A stretch of DNA of 64,000 nucleotides from Croceivirga sp. (GTDB lineage Bacteria; Bacteroidota; Bacteroidia; Flavobacteriales; Flavobacteriaceae). The notes beneath the pieces were generated by a model. The model made no database searches. It saw nothing but the letters and a program-made list of their open reading frames with translations, and was not told the DNA's origin. Positions 1-10,300 of the stretch are shown here, in pieces. The translations under genes were made by a program, and so were the position numbers. Every line of letters begins with the position of its first letter. Within the stretch, counting starts at the first letter, position 1. The DNA is taken from contig JANQSA010000055.1 in assembly GCA_028284285.1 (NCBI GenBank), positions 1 through 64,000 on the forward strand, read 5' to 3'.

Positions 1-1
1 C

Positions 2-124
2 TTAAATTTTGCTGACGGCACACAAAATGTGTATAGGATCAATCAGCAGTATCTGGCGAAAGGAAGATGGCGCATTGGGAATACGCAATATGCTTTTGTA
101 CGGAATAAAGCTGTTTGTAGGTAA
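2..124 (+). CDS. possible 3' end of a gene entering from the left
   Basis: An open frame runs from the first bases to a TAA at 122-124, giving about 40 residues (contains RINQQYLAKGRWRIGNTQY). The composition is protein-like, with aromatic and glycine spacing, and no better frame covers the stretch. The start lies outside the window and no family is recognised. The overlapping longer frame from 9 to 302 runs into a structured repeat and reads less like protein. Confidence 0.3.
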   Translation, partial: LNFADGTQNVYRINQQYLAKGRWRIGNTQYAFVRNKAVCR

Positions 125-198
125 TCTTTGTTTTTTCCGGTTCAAAAATCGGATTGATCCTTCTGGTTCGAATCTTGGCAATGTATCAAGTTGTTTTG

Positions 199-452
199 TT
201 CATTTTGTCTTGAAACAAAATCCTTCGACTACGCCTGCCCGATGTTCAGGCGGGCTCAGGATAAACCAAGCCAATACCTGCCTGCATGCCAAAGGCATGT
301 AAACCGGCAGGCAGGATTCAAGAAGATTTCAAGGAAATTTTTGTGATTACATCACAAAACCGCTGATAAATCTGATCGCTATATGCTCTTTTTTGCAAAG
401 CAAAACGCACTTTCGCTTGATTTACAGCTATTTCTGTGAAATCTTCGAATAG
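199..452 (+). repeat. dispersed structured repeat A, copy 1
   Basis: About 250 bp that recur in the same orientation at 3737-4025. Conserved blocks include CGCCTGCCCGATGTTCAGGC and the nested CCTGCC/GGCAGG palindrome around CATGCC-AAA-GGCATG. The last third folds back on itself: arm 321-337 pairs with 430-446 over 17 positions. Two small hairpins lie between the arms, TTTTGTGAT/ATCACAAAA and TTTTGC/GCAAAA. No coding content is visible. The function is unknown; a REP/MITE-like or structured RNA element are both possible. Confidence 0.75.
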
Positions 453-498
453 CTAAATGAATCAATACCTTCAATTCCCAGTTTGGTAGTTCGTCTTT

Positions 499-1119
499 CT
501 AATCAAACAAGGTGTGTCCTTTTTTCTCTGCAAGATAGATAGGGTAGTGGAAGTCGTCCATTTTTTTTAATAACCGTAACAATTGCCGTTTTTCGGGTTC
601 ACTCAGATTTCTGGAAACCAGATGGGCTGCTTTGGGTACTTCTTGATAGGCCTGCTTTACGCTTTCCGTTCCTTTTTCCGTTAATCGCAATAGTTTGCCC
701 CGTTTGTCCTCAGGATTCGGAAACTCCTCAATGATCCCCTTGTCCAAAAGTCGGCGGATCACCCCCATACCGGACGACCGGTCATAGGCCATCATCCGGA
801 TCAGATCGGTTTTCCCAACCTGTCCGGCACCGTCCAGGATGGCCGTAAATGCAAACTCCATATCGGTAGAAAAGGGTAAACCCTCCAGGGCCGCTTTAAT
901 ATAGGTATTAGAGTATCGGCCCAAGCGTCCTACATAAGCCGCCAATTCGGCTTCTATACTAAATCCGGTGATCTCCAAAGCCTCTTCGGGGATCTCTTCT
1001 TCGGTTTTTGATGCCGCCCATGTTAAGAAAGTAGCGAGATCCGGGCTGGCTTCCGGATGCTCTTTCCTGAATTCCCCTACCCATAGGACAAGGGATTTAG
1101 TCAATCCATATACATCCAT
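499..1119 (-). CDS. MarR-family transcriptional regulator
   Basis: A 206-residue protein with a winged-helix domain over about residues 85-170. It shows the MarR layout: a recognition-helix region ending in RRLLDKGIIEEFPNPEDKRG, then the wing LLRLTEKG. The N-terminal ~80 residues are helical and longer than in minimal MarR proteins. It is divergent from the TonB receptor, with about 85 bp between the two likely start codons, so it probably controls that gene and itself. The ligand is unknown. The MarR call is firm at superfamily level. Confidence 0.85.
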   Translation of the reverse strand: MDVYGLTKSLVLWVGEFRKEHPEASPDLATFLTWAASKTEEEIPEEALEITGFSIEAELAAYVGRLGRYSNTYIKAALEGLPFSTDMEFAFTAILDGAGQVGKTDLIRMMAYDRSSGMGVIRRLLDKGIIEEFPNPEDKRGKLLRLTEKGTESVKQAYQEVPKAAHLVSRNLSEPEKRQLLRLLKKMDDFHYPIYLAEKKGHTLFD

Positions 1120-1204
1120 AAACTACTTTTTAACACAAAATTAATTAAAAAAAGAATGTATAGATAGTTATTTGTTTAATATTTGTCTCGATAAAATAAA
1201 CAAA

Positions 1205-3571
1205 ATGAAAATTACCTTCCGATCCTTTTACATTTATATCCTGTTTTTTGGGATCTTCGGTCAGTGGTCTTACGCGCAGGTTACCGCAGATATCTTCGGT
1301 TCGGTTACGGATGAGGCAGGTCAACCCATTTTTGGCGCCTCAGTGTATTTGGAAGGGACGGAAAAAGGGACCCAAACCGATTTTGACGGGAACTATTCCA
1401 TTGAAGGGATCACGCCCGGTTCCTATAATCTGGTAGTAAGCTATATCGGATACGAAACACAAACCCGGTACAACGTTATTGTACGTACTAAAGGAACCCC
1501 TAACTATAACTTTGTGCTTAAAGAAGCGGCGGAACAGTTGGATGAGGTAGTGGTTTCCAATGCCAACACCATCAGCAGGCCCAGGGAAACACCTTTATCC
1601 ACACAAACCCTCTCGGCGGTAGAGATTGCCACCTATCCCGGCAGTAATAACGATGTGGTGCAGGTAGCCCAGACCTTACCCGGTGTTTCACCATCTATCG
1701 GAGGATTTCGGAACGATCTGATCATTCGAGGAGGGGCACCTAACGAAACGGTGTATTACCTGGATGGTATGGAGATTCCCAATGTCAACCATTTTGCGAC
1801 ACAGGGGAGTGCCGGTGGGCCGGTGGGCCTGATCAATGTTTCCTTTATTGAAAATGTGACACTGTCCACTTCCGCCTTTGGGGCGCAATACGACAATCCG
1901 CTTTCCGGGGTGCTGCAGTTCAGTCAACGGAATGGGAACAATCGCAATTTTACCGGGAATTTCCGGGTCAGCGCCAGCGAAGCTGCATTAACCCTGGAAG
2001 GCCCCTTGTTCAAAAGGGGAGGGGAGGCCTCCAAAACCACTTTTCTCGCTTCGGTACGGCGCAGTTATCTGCAATTTTTGTTTGAGGTGATCGGTTTGCC
2101 GTTCCGCCCCAATTATTGGGATTACCAATACAAACTGAATCACGAGATTGATACTTACAACAGTATCAGCCTGATCGGCGTAGGGTCCATTGACGACTTT
2201 AGCCTGGAAGCACCGGAGGAATTTGATGCCGAACAACAGGCGCAACTGGAGCAGGCCCCGTTTATTGAACAGCGTACCAATGCTATAGGGATCACCTGGA
2301 AAAACCGCTTCCGGGACGGGAATGGTTTTATGGAAACTACGCTGAGCAACAACACACTGGTCAACGATTTTACCCGCTTTGAAGACCCGGAAAATGAAAC
2401 GGGAGTGATCTTTAGCAATGAGGCTACGGAATCCGAAACTAAACTACGCTTTGCCATGACCAACTTTCTGGGCGATTGGAAGTTGACCTCCGGATTTAAC
2501 GCCCAGTACTCCGACTATGAAAATGGTACCACCAATCTTACGGATGCTATTGCCTTTGATACCGAAATTGATTTTTTTAAATACGGCTTCTTTTCAAACC
2601 TTACCCGATCCTTTTTTGACGATAAGCTGGATGTTTCGGTTGGTTTCCGTCTGGATGATGACACCTTTACGGAAGAGGATAACTTGCTGTCTACCTTTTC
2701 CCCAAGAGTGTCGCTTTCTTATGAATTCAAAGAAAACTGGCGCCTTAATGGTTCCGTAGGCCGCTATTATAAATTACCGCCTTATACTATTCTGGGCTTC
2801 CGGGATAATGACGATACCCTCGTGAACCGGGATGTGGACTATACGCAGAGTGACCATCTGGTGTTGGGGATACAGCACTATTTTGGCCCCTCGTCCAGCA
2901 TTTCCCTGGAAGGGTTTTACAAACGCTATGAGGACTATCCTGTGTCCGTTTTAGATGAGGTATCCCTGGCCAATAAAGGGGCGGATTTTGAGATCCTGGG
3001 CAGCGAAGATGTGGAGACCGTAGGCAGGGGGAGGAGCTATGGGGCGGAATTGCAATTCCAGCAAAAATTGTCCAACAACTTCTACGGTATTTTTGCCTAC
3101 ACCTGGTTTTACAGTGAGTTCACCGGTTTTGACCGGGAGGTGTTTTTACCTTCCGTATGGGACAGCCGACATTTGATCTCTTTTACCGGAGGCTATAAAT
3201 TAAAACGCAATTGGGAGATTAGCGCGCGTTATCGTTTTGCCGGAGAAACGCCTTTTGTGCCTACCGACCTGGAGGCCACTTTGGCCAACTACCCAGAGGT
3301 GATTCTGGACTATACCAGGTTGGGAGAGGAGAACCTAGAGGTGTTTAGTCAACTCGACTTGCGGATCGACAAGAAATGGAATTTTAAAAGCCTGTCGCTG
3401 GATGTTTTTGTGGAAGCACAAAATGTGTTGGGGCAGAACATTCCGCAACCCCCTGAATTTGGACTTCGCCGGGATGCCAGTGGGAACGTGCAGGATCCCA
3501 GAAGCCTGGTGCAGATTGAGAATGCTGCCGGACAAATCATTCCCAGTATTGGGATTGTGGTTGATTTTTAA
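1205..3571 (+). CDS. TonB-dependent outer-membrane receptor with carboxypeptidase-like domain
   Basis: Ligand-gated outer-membrane transporter driven by TonB. The ATG at 1205 is preferred over an in-frame ATG at 1172 because it begins a clean signal peptide (MKITFRSFYIYILFFGIFGQ, cleaved near YAQ). It is followed by a carboxypeptidase-regulatory-like fold (about residues 26-115, GSVTDEAGQPIFGASVYLEG), a plug (LRD-type segment with NDLIIRGGAPNETVYYLDGM) and a long beta-barrel ending in a terminal Phe. Total length is 788 residues, normal for the family. No SusD partner follows, so a siderophore, vitamin or peptide substrate is as likely as a glycan. It lies between the two copies of repeat A. 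Confidence 0.9.
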   Translation: MKITFRSFYIYILFFGIFGQWSYAQVTADIFGSVTDEAGQPIFGASVYLEGTEKGTQTDFDGNYSIEGITPGSYNLVVSYIGYETQTRYNVIVRTKGTPNYNFVLKEAAEQLDEVVVSNANTISRPRETPLSTQTLSAVEIATYPGSNNDVVQVAQTLPGVSPSIGGFRNDLIIRGGAPNETVYYLDGMEIPNVNHFATQGSAGGPVGLINVSFIENVTLSTSAFGAQYDNPLSGVLQFSQRNGNNRNFTGNFRVSASEAALTLEGPLFKRGGEASKTTFLASVRRSYLQFLFEVIGLPFRPNYWDYQYKLNHEIDTYNSISLIGVGSIDDFSLEAPEEFDAEQQAQLEQAPFIEQRTNAIGITWKNRFRDGNGFMETTLSNNTLVNDFTRFEDPENETGVIFSNEATESETKLRFAMTNFLGDWKLTSGFNAQYSDYENGTTNLTDAIAFDTEIDFFKYGFFSNLTRSFFDDKLDVSVGFRLDDDTFTEEDNLLSTFSPRVSLSYEFKENWRLNGSVGRYYKLPPYTILGFRDNDDTLVNRDVDYTQSDHLVLGIQHYFGPSSSISLEGFYKRYEDYPVSVLDEVSLANKGADFEILGSEDVETVGRGRSYGAELQFQQKLSNNFYGIFAYTWFYSEFTGFDREVFLPSVWDSRHLISFTGGYKLKRNWEISARYRFAGETPFVPTDLEATLANYPEVILDYTRLGEENLEVFSQLDLRIDKKWNFKSLSLDVFVEAQNVLGQNIPQPPEFGLRRDASGNVQDPRSLVQIENAAGQIIPSIGIVVDF

Positions 3572-3736
3572 ACCACGATTGATACTACCCGGTAAATTCC
3601 ATTACTTGCGAACAGGAAGAAAACGGATTAGCAATTCCCATAGGGTTTTGTTTGAAATAAGTGGTGCCCAATAACGATGACTTAAATAGGCAAGTGGTAC
3701 TACAAACATATTCAAGCCGTTTAAAACATTGATGCT

Positions 3737-4025
3737 GTTCATTTTGTCTTGACCGTGCTCCGCCATAGTGGCTACGCGACGGCACAGAACAAAATACTTC
3801 GACTGCGCCTGCCCGATGTTCAGGCGGGCTCAGGATAAACCAAGCCAAAACCTGCCTGCATGCCAAAGGCATGTAAACCGGCAGGCAGGATTCAAGAAGA
3901 TTTCAAGGGAATTTTTGTGATGGCATCACAAAACCGCTGATACATCGTATCGCTTCATCCTCTTTTTTGCTTCGCAAAACGCACTTCCGCTGGATGTACA
4001 GCTATTCCTGGGAAATCTTCGATAG
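3737..4025 (+). repeat. dispersed structured repeat A, copy 2
   Basis: Direct copy of 199-452, with about 35 extra bases after the first 20 (CCGTGCTCCGCCATAGTGGC and following). The long stem is kept (3896-3912 with 4004-4020). One base pair changes from A-T in copy 1 to G-C here, and the loops of the two small hairpins differ (GTGAT-GGC-ATCAC, TTTTGC-TTC-GCAAAA) while the stems are intact. It fills most of the 3572-4100 gap; nothing else is visible there. Confidence 0.75.
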
Positions 4026-4100
4026 TAGATCAAAGCAACCGCGAACCACTTGGTGAAAGAGAATTTCCAGTACTTTTAGGGTTCTAAAAAGCCACTAAAA

Positions 4101-5222
4101 GTGCTAAAGCTCTCGCCTAAAGCCCGATGGAACCTGTCCCGTATTATACCCTTTGGTGTTATCTGGGGTGTGGTAGGCATTGTCTTTATTATTTCAGATG
4201 TTTTAGCCATTGGCAGCGGCCCGGTACCGGAAGGCGCTATCAAACCGGATCTTGATGTCTTTTTGTTTGCCAGCTTTTCAGTGATGGTATCCGGATTACT
4301 CGTTGGGGTTTTGGAAGTGTTGTTCGTAAATCAATGGTTCAGTAAAGCCAGTCTGGTAAAAACCATTGCCTATAAGTTTTTACTGTATCTGTTCCTGTTT
4401 ACTATCTTAATTTCCATATTGTACCCCATAGCCGCCAGTATTGAATTGGAGGTACCGGTTACGGATCCTGCCGTATGGGAAAAGTTTCGATTGTTCTGGA
4501 GCGGTCAAGCCCTATGGAGCACGGCTTTGCAACTGACGTTTAGTTTGTTGCTTTCCTTGCTCTATGCTTCGATCCGTGAAAATCTGGGCTACTCCGTGTT
4601 GGCTCATTTTTTTACCGGGAAATACCATACCCCAAAAGAGGAAGAACGGATCTTTATGTTTTTGGATATGAAATCGTCCACCCGCATTGCCGAAAGCCTG
4701 GGACATCTTCGCTATTTTGATTTTTTACAACGGTACTATGACGACCTGGCCAATGCCATCATTCAATCCGAAGGGGAGGTGTACCAATATGTAGGGGACG
4801 AAATTGTACTGACCTGGCCGTTAGCCAAGGGTATCGCCGACCATAATTGTATTCATTGTTTCTTTGCCATGAAGCGCGCTTTGGTACGGAAAGCCGCTAA
4901 GTACGATAAAAAATTTGGCCATATACCGGAGTTTAAAGCCGGAATTCACCTGGGGGCGGTGACCGCCGGGGAAGTGGGGGCTTTAAAAAAGGAAATCGTA
5001 TTTACCGGGGATGTGTTGAATACTGCTGCGCGGATACAGGGCTTATGCCGTCCGACACAGGAAGAACTCTTGATCTCTCAGGAGGTAAAAGACGCGGTAT
5101 CGGATCTTTCCGGTTTTTATTTTACCCTGCTGGATAGTATTCACCTGGAAGGAAAGCAATTACCGGTAACGGTGTATGGGGTACGAGAGGTATCGATTTC
5201 CGAAGTGCAGTTAACCGGCTAA
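4101..5222 (+). CDS. membrane-anchored class III adenylate/guanylate cyclase
   Basis: A 373-residue protein with four to five N-terminal transmembrane segments (about residues 16-160) and a C-terminal class III cyclase domain from about residue 183. The two metal-binding aspartates are visible as FLDMKSST (D189) and YVGDEIVL (D233), and the later GDVLNTAARIQ segment is typical of the family. It should make cyclic AMP, or possibly cyclic GMP, at the inner face of the membrane. The start is a GTG at 4101 and no earlier in-frame ATG is seen. The stimulus sensed by the membrane part cannot be read. Confidence 0.88.
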   Translation: MLKLSPKARWNLSRIIPFGVIWGVVGIVFIISDVLAIGSGPVPEGAIKPDLDVFLFASFSVMVSGLLVGVLEVLFVNQWFSKASLVKTIAYKFLLYLFLFTILISILYPIAASIELEVPVTDPAVWEKFRLFWSGQALWSTALQLTFSLLLSLLYASIRENLGYSVLAHFFTGKYHTPKEEERIFMFLDMKSSTRIAESLGHLRYFDFLQRYYDDLANAIIQSEGEVYQYVGDEIVLTWPLAKGIADHNCIHCFFAMKRALVRKAAKYDKKFGHIPEFKAGIHLGAVTAGEVGALKKEIVFTGDVLNTAARIQGLCRPTQEELLISQEVKDAVSDLSGFYFTLLDSIHLEGKQLPVTVYGVREVSISEVQLTG

Positions 5223-5247
5223 AAGGGGATAGGGTCAGCTGTTCCCG

Positions 5248-5901
5248 TCAGTTATAGGCAGTATAGAGTACTACTAGCCCGTCCGCAAAACTATCCACGT
5301 TCAAGGTGAAGCCGTCTGCCGTAAAAGCGGTCAGGGCTGCCGAAGTGACCCCCAGGTTATCCCCGTTCTGATTCCCGTAACGGACTCCCACGCAGTGGGA
5401 AGAAGAAGCAAAACGGGAGATATCGTTAATGGAGTTCCCGCTACCACCGACATAAATGTTTTGTTGTACTACAGTACCGCTATTATCTCTCGCGAAACCA
5501 TTGCTGGTGCCATACGAATTGGGTAAACCGGTTTCATTGTTTCGGGTCCCGTTATCCGAATCGAGGTTGAGGCTTTCCACATTGGCATGGGCTACAAAGG
5601 TGATGTTTTGGGGCTGAAAAGGAAGGTCAGAAACCGTGATAGTTCCCGTACCGGAGACCACAATTACTCCGGAATAGACATGGGTTGCGGATTGCCGTAC
5701 CATAACGTTCCAGTTGGTACCGTCAAAGAGATAGAGACGGTCCTCATCCGTGGCATAGGCCATGGCGCCTTCAGCTGCGGCGGTCACCGCTTGTATTTCT
5801 GCAGCAGTAGCTGTGGGCAGCCCCATAACGGAAAATTCGTCGAACTGCGCCTGACACAGGAAGGTAGATAACACAAAAAGGGGTAATAACCGTCTTACCA
5901 T
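5248..5901 (-). CDS. secreted protein with tail-collar-like C-terminal half
   Basis: A 217-residue protein with a signal peptide (MVRRLLPLFVLSTFLCQA) followed by GAMAYATDEDRLYLFDGTNW. That motif is common in Bacteroidota surface proteins that report on a structural or adhesin-like repeat. The C-terminal part is glycine-, serine- and asparagine-rich (NDISRFASSSHCVGVRYGNQ) and resembles hypothetical flavobacterial proteins with phage-tail-like beta structure. It is convergent with the cyclase gene. Function is not assigned. Confidence 0.6.
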   Translation of the reverse strand: MVRRLLPLFVLSTFLCQAQFDEFSVMGLPTATAAEIQAVTAAAEGAMAYATDEDRLYLFDGTNWNVMVRQSATHVYSGVIVVSGTGTITVSDLPFQPQNITFVAHANVESLNLDSDNGTRNNETGLPNSYGTSNGFARDNSGTVVQQNIYVGGSGNSINDISRFASSSHCVGVRYGNQNGDNLGVTSAALTAFTADGFTLNVDSFADGLVVLYTAYN

Positions 5902-5987
5902 TACCGGAATGAATGTTCTAGTATTGAAAACCCATGAAAGCGGAAATTAGTATATGGGGGGGAGAAAACTTCAGCACTAATTTATTC

Positions 5988-6299
5988 TATTTTACATAAT
6001 ATAAATTATAGTACAAATGCTTCATGGTAGCAAAATGCGTACAGCTTGCTGTTTTGCATAATATCAGATATGATTGCCTTTAGGCTCATATCGGTACCGA
6101 TATTATGAAAAAGCATTTTGCTGATAATGGTTATCGCTAACCGCATTCGTAAGCTATAATTATACTATGTAAAATATCCCCTCAGCATTTCGTCATTGAA
6201 ATCAAATTCACACCAGGGTCATGAAACTTTATTTTAATCGGTAAGCTGCGCTTGAGTTTGTTCGCATTTGTATCCATAATTTGTCGCTATGTAAAATAG
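5988..6299. repeat. inverted-repeat element C, copy 1
   Basis: The outer arms 5988-6011 and 6154-6176 are inverted repeats matching at about 21 of 23 positions with one gap; both carry TATTTTACATA next to an AATTATAG block. Inner sequence (AGCAAAATGC with GCATTTTGCT) also pairs. A third arm, 6257-6299, repeats the same end again in inverted orientation (rc TATTTTACATAGCGACAAAT). Part of the element recurs at 37599-37890. MITE-like by appearance; no transposase is present. It forms the left border of the AT-rich island. Confidence 0.6.
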
Positions 6300-6813
6300 C
6301 CGCTCGGCCAACAGCATATTGCTTTAATAAAAAGTAAATGCTCCTGCATTTATTTTTATACGCAATTCTCAGCCACTTGGCCAGCGCCATTAAAAGCTTA
6401 GCTTTTCGTATTTGATTGAAACCTTTGAGTTAGTTGTGAATTCTCGAAAGAAAAATTTCAGCAGCTTCTCGTTAGCTTGCCACAAAAGCTTAAAATTTAG
6501 CAAAGCATAAATTTCTAAGCACTTGCTTACATCCTCCTCCGAATCAGCTTTTTTGTGAGTGCTTCTAACATTATGTCAAATAGGATTGAAACCTTCTGTT
6601 GTTCTTTCTTTTCTTTTTTCTTGATAAAAAAGAAACAAAAAATCAAGAAGAAAATATGCTTCCGCGCTCCCTTCGTGTTTGCAGCTGCGCTGCTAAAATG
6701 CTACGCATTTTTACACAAAGCCGAGGGCAATCGCTCTTTGTGTTAACCACAAATTCACTCCCCTACCGGCCCGCATTTTCTTCTGGCCAACAACTTTTCT
6801 GTTTAACATAACC
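6300..6813. other. AT-rich intergenic stretch with hairpins
   Basis: No convincing gene is seen. It contains a T-rich/A-rich inverted repeat (TTCTTGAT at about 6617 with ATCAAGAA at about 6641) and a second hairpin, ACACAAAG with CTTTGTGT, near 6711-6741. Short open frames here are low in complexity and are not reported as genes. Confidence 0.5.
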
Positions 6814-6821
6814 TAAATTTG
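6814..6821 (+). promoter_or_regulatory. possible -7 element upstream of vsr
   Basis: TAAATTTG matches the Bacteroidota -7 consensus TAnnTTTG and ends 4 bp before the vsr ATG, so transcription would begin at or very near the start codon. No clear TTG -33 partner is seen. Weak prediction. Confidence 0.25.
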
Positions 6822-6825
6822 TAGT

Positions 6826-7314
6826 ATGGTAGATGTACATGAGCCTAAGGTTCGGTCATACAATATGAGTCAAATAAAGAGCAAGAATACAAGGCCTGAA
6901 ATATTGGTTAGAAGGTTCCTGCATAAAAAGGGGTTCCGGTTCAGGCTCCATGACAATAACCTGCCTGGGAAACCAGATTTAGTTTTAAGAAAATTTAAAA
7001 CCGTAATTTTTGTCAATGGTTGTTTTTGGCATATGCACGAAAACTGTAAGTATTTCAAGCTACCAAAAACTAGAACTTCATGGTGGAAAGAAAAACTTAA
7101 CAAAAACAAGAAACGAGATCTTCTTTGGCATAAACAACTGAGAAATCTAGGATGGAATGTTCTTATTGTTTGGGAATGCAAGATCAGGAAAGATCCGGAG
7201 GCAACGCTTGAATCACTAACAAAAGCTATAACGAACGGTCGTTATTCTTCATCTTCATTTTCAGGATCCTCTTCTGCATCTTCGGGTACAGCAAATAACT
7301 CTGATAAGAATTGA
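6826..7314 (+). CDS. vsr: very short patch repair endonuclease Vsr
   Basis: Nicks next to T:G mismatches that arise when 5-methylcytosine deaminates. The 162 residues contain the family core: NMSQIKSKNTRPEILVRR, the catalytic Asp in GKPDLVL (D51), His in GCFWHMH (H69), zinc-type ligands H71, C74 and C118, and LGWNVLIVWEC. D51 and H69 fall at the same numbers as in E. coli Vsr. The partner is almost certainly the cytosine methyltransferase at 10945-11898. The Ser-rich tail (from about residue 140) overlaps the 3' end of the convergent Z1 gene by 73 bp and looks like an added extension. Confidence 0.95.
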   Translation: MVDVHEPKVRSYNMSQIKSKNTRPEILVRRFLHKKGFRFRLHDNNLPGKPDLVLRKFKTVIFVNGCFWHMHENCKYFKLPKTRTSWWKEKLNKNKKRDLLWHKQLRNLGWNVLIVWECKIRKDPEATLESLTKAITNGRYSSSSFSGSSSASSGTANNSDKN

Positions 7315-10300
7315 CTATTTACTTTGTATGGAACTTTTTCATCATGAATGATATAAGGAAAGCTAATAGCATAACCTATAGCCGGCATACCCGCCTTTCC
7401 GTTAAATCCATCGGGATCCAGCACATAAACTAACAATAAGGCATTCTCTTCCCCCCTATATTTTCTTATGTATTTGCCTCCGGGAGTACTTAGACTGTTA
7501 ACCGAAGAACTCATTCTTTGAGTCTCATCCAAGGCCGCGATAAATCTTGGATCTGTTGTTTCCATATCAAGGTGTTCGTGGGGAGGACTAATGATATGTG
7601 ATTTTCTTATAAAATAATGGATACTATCCTCCACAACGTTTCCAAAAATGTCTTTTTCCTCTGCCTCTTTCCTGTAAGTACAACCAATTCTTAAATTACC
7701 TATGGAAGTTTGTATTGAATAAAATTCTTTGGCTTTTGAATTGTTAATTACTACGACAGTCCAATTTATTAATTTTCCTCGCCTTAGCTGGCGACCGATA
7801 TATCCTCTAACGTTATTAGGATGAATATTAGGTTGACTAGTTTTGTAGTCTGCTATAAAGTCATCTATTAGCTTATAATTGACGTTGTTCCATATATAAG
7901 TCTGATTTTGTCTAGTGATACCTGAGTGTTCTCCTAATCTCTCTACCAATTCTTTTAAAGCAAATTGATTTGAACTTATTGATTCTTCTGATTTCTGTAA
8001 CAAGTAGGTTTCAATAAGATCACCCGAAAAACTCAGAGATAAATCCGTAGCTCCTCGTATTTTTGAGGCGGATGATATCATTAACATCCCTGGAGCCGAG
8101 CGAACTTTTAATCCAAAATTTGCCGGAGTTCTTTCTGCTAATTCCATTATATCAAACTGCTCCTTTAATTCATCCGTTGAATTAGCTATATGTTGGTACC
8201 AAGTAATAAGTTCATCCGTGGTAAAGAGACGACATAAGTCAACATATCCCGGTCTATAACCAAACCATCTACCCATTTGTAGTAAAGTGTCATAAAATCT
8301 GCTGGCTCTTAAGAAGTAACTGGTAGATAGTCCTTCAAGAGTAAGTCCCCTAGAAAGTTTATTACCCCCTACAGCAATTACCGACAATCCATTTTTGTAC
8401 TCTGCATAGTTTAATGGGGTATTATTTTTGTACTCTAAATCACTCTTTTTACCATGAACTGCTCTAACTTCAATTTTACTCACAGCTTCAATTAAGTGGG
8501 AATTGATTTCTTGCCAGTCATGCTCAATAATTCGCGGATCTTCGTACCCTACCTGAGTCATTATCTTTGAAGTATTCTTTTTAAATTCTAATTCCCAGAT
8601 AGCTCTCAAATCAGTTATTATTTTCTCATCCTCAGCAATTATGCTCGACTTTACATCATTCAAGTAACCATTAACAAGGAATGCCACTCTATCAATCCAT
8701 CTTACATACCAAGAAACATGAATTAACATTGAATTATGCTCCCTGTGTTGACCTCTTGCATTCCTGATAGCACAGGCAATAATAAAACAGAGGATAGCTC
8801 GGTACAAACTTTCCGGCAAAGCAGTTGGTAGCTCATGATTTTTTCGATGCCTTTTTGGCAAGTGTGCTTCATAATCATCGATTATGACGGTCATAGGAAG
8901 CTCACCTTTCATAAAGTCTTCTTCATTCTTTATGGCGGTATCAAAAACTTTAGAATATCCTACATAATTAGAGGGTGGTGGTAGATTAATTATAAAGTCT
9001 CTAGGGAATAGAATGTCTCCTAACCGATACTTTTTACCTTTAACAATAATACTCTCCCCCTCCGTTTCATTGTGATCGGAAATAAATACATTTGCGAAAG
9101 GAGTAGCTGTATATCCAATGAATGCACTTTGCTCAAATAATGCTAAAATAGCTCTGATGTAACTATTAATAGTTGAAACAAAGTGTTTATCTACATTAAT
9201 GGAAGCATAGTCCGCTTCATCGTCAATTACCAATAAAGGAATTCTTTTAACAATTTTGTAATCCCCATTCCTTTCTCCTCTCGCATGCAACCAGTTTAAT
9301 AAGGCTCTAAGAACAGAAGGATTCTTCTTAACAACTAAAGCATAATAATCATTAGTATTAATAGGGAAATTTGGCAGGTTTGTTTTTCTTAAATCACCTG
9401 ATTCTCCGGCACGAGTAATAGGGTGAACAGGCAAATTGCGTGGTGTTCTATATAACTCAACCCCAGCAGGTCTGCCCGAATTCATATCGCTTAGGTCTGA
9501 AACTATACCACTAAACCCTTCATCAACTCTTCTCTGAGTTTGTTGTCTTAAGTTTTCGTATAACCCTGTTAAAACTATTACTATTCTAAAACCTAAATCT
9601 GCTGCTTTATTAATAAGCCCTATATAGTTGCTCGTTTTTCCTGACTGTACGTCACCAACCACCATACCTCGTTTATCCCAAATACCGGCTAATTGAGGGT
9701 TACCAATTCGAGCAAGAATATCATCAGTTAATAAATCAAGTTTTTGAATAGTTGTACTAGCATAACCTTTTTTATTTAAGTATACTTTATATGCTTTCCA
9801 AAAACTCCACGAAAGTTCTTCCCTTTTATCCTCGATCCAATTTCGATCCAATTGTTCAGATTCGAAAATTTGGTAATCGGGGTTGGTAACCAAATTTTTG
9901 TTTTCCAAAGATATTCTCAAAGCATCATAGTTAAGCTTGTTTCGAATCAGCTCGTTATCGACATTTTCCATTATGGCCTCTGATGCAATTGCAGCGTCAA
10001 TAGCCCTTTCTATGACTTCTTTGGTGATTTTTTCCTCTCTGTATAAAAGGTTATCTATGTTGGCGAGTATCCTTGAGTTGGTTCTTTTTCTGTCAATTAA
10101 TATAGCATCTAATGTAAGTAGTTCCTCTCTAATATCAGATGGCACATAACCTTCAATAGCTTCTCTTAGAAGTTTTTTTGCTTCGTTAAAGTAGTCTAGA
10201 TTCAACGCAAAATGAGCAGCGCTTTGATAATAAACCGACCTTGTTGGATCGCCTAATTCGTCGTACTCCTTTAAAGCTCTGGCTGCCGCTTTTTCATAGT

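Noticed and set aside
160-180. GGTTCGAATC, the T-loop signature of a tRNA
   Set aside because: No cloverleaf could be built around it; the acceptor and T-stem do not pair.
9-302. 97-residue open frame at the left edge
   Set aside because: It runs through structured repeat A and includes repeat-encoded residues; another frame ending at 124 is more protein-like.
6555-6811. Two overlapping short frames before vsr
   Set aside because: They span low-complexity T/A-rich hairpins and have no ribosome site or protein-like composition.
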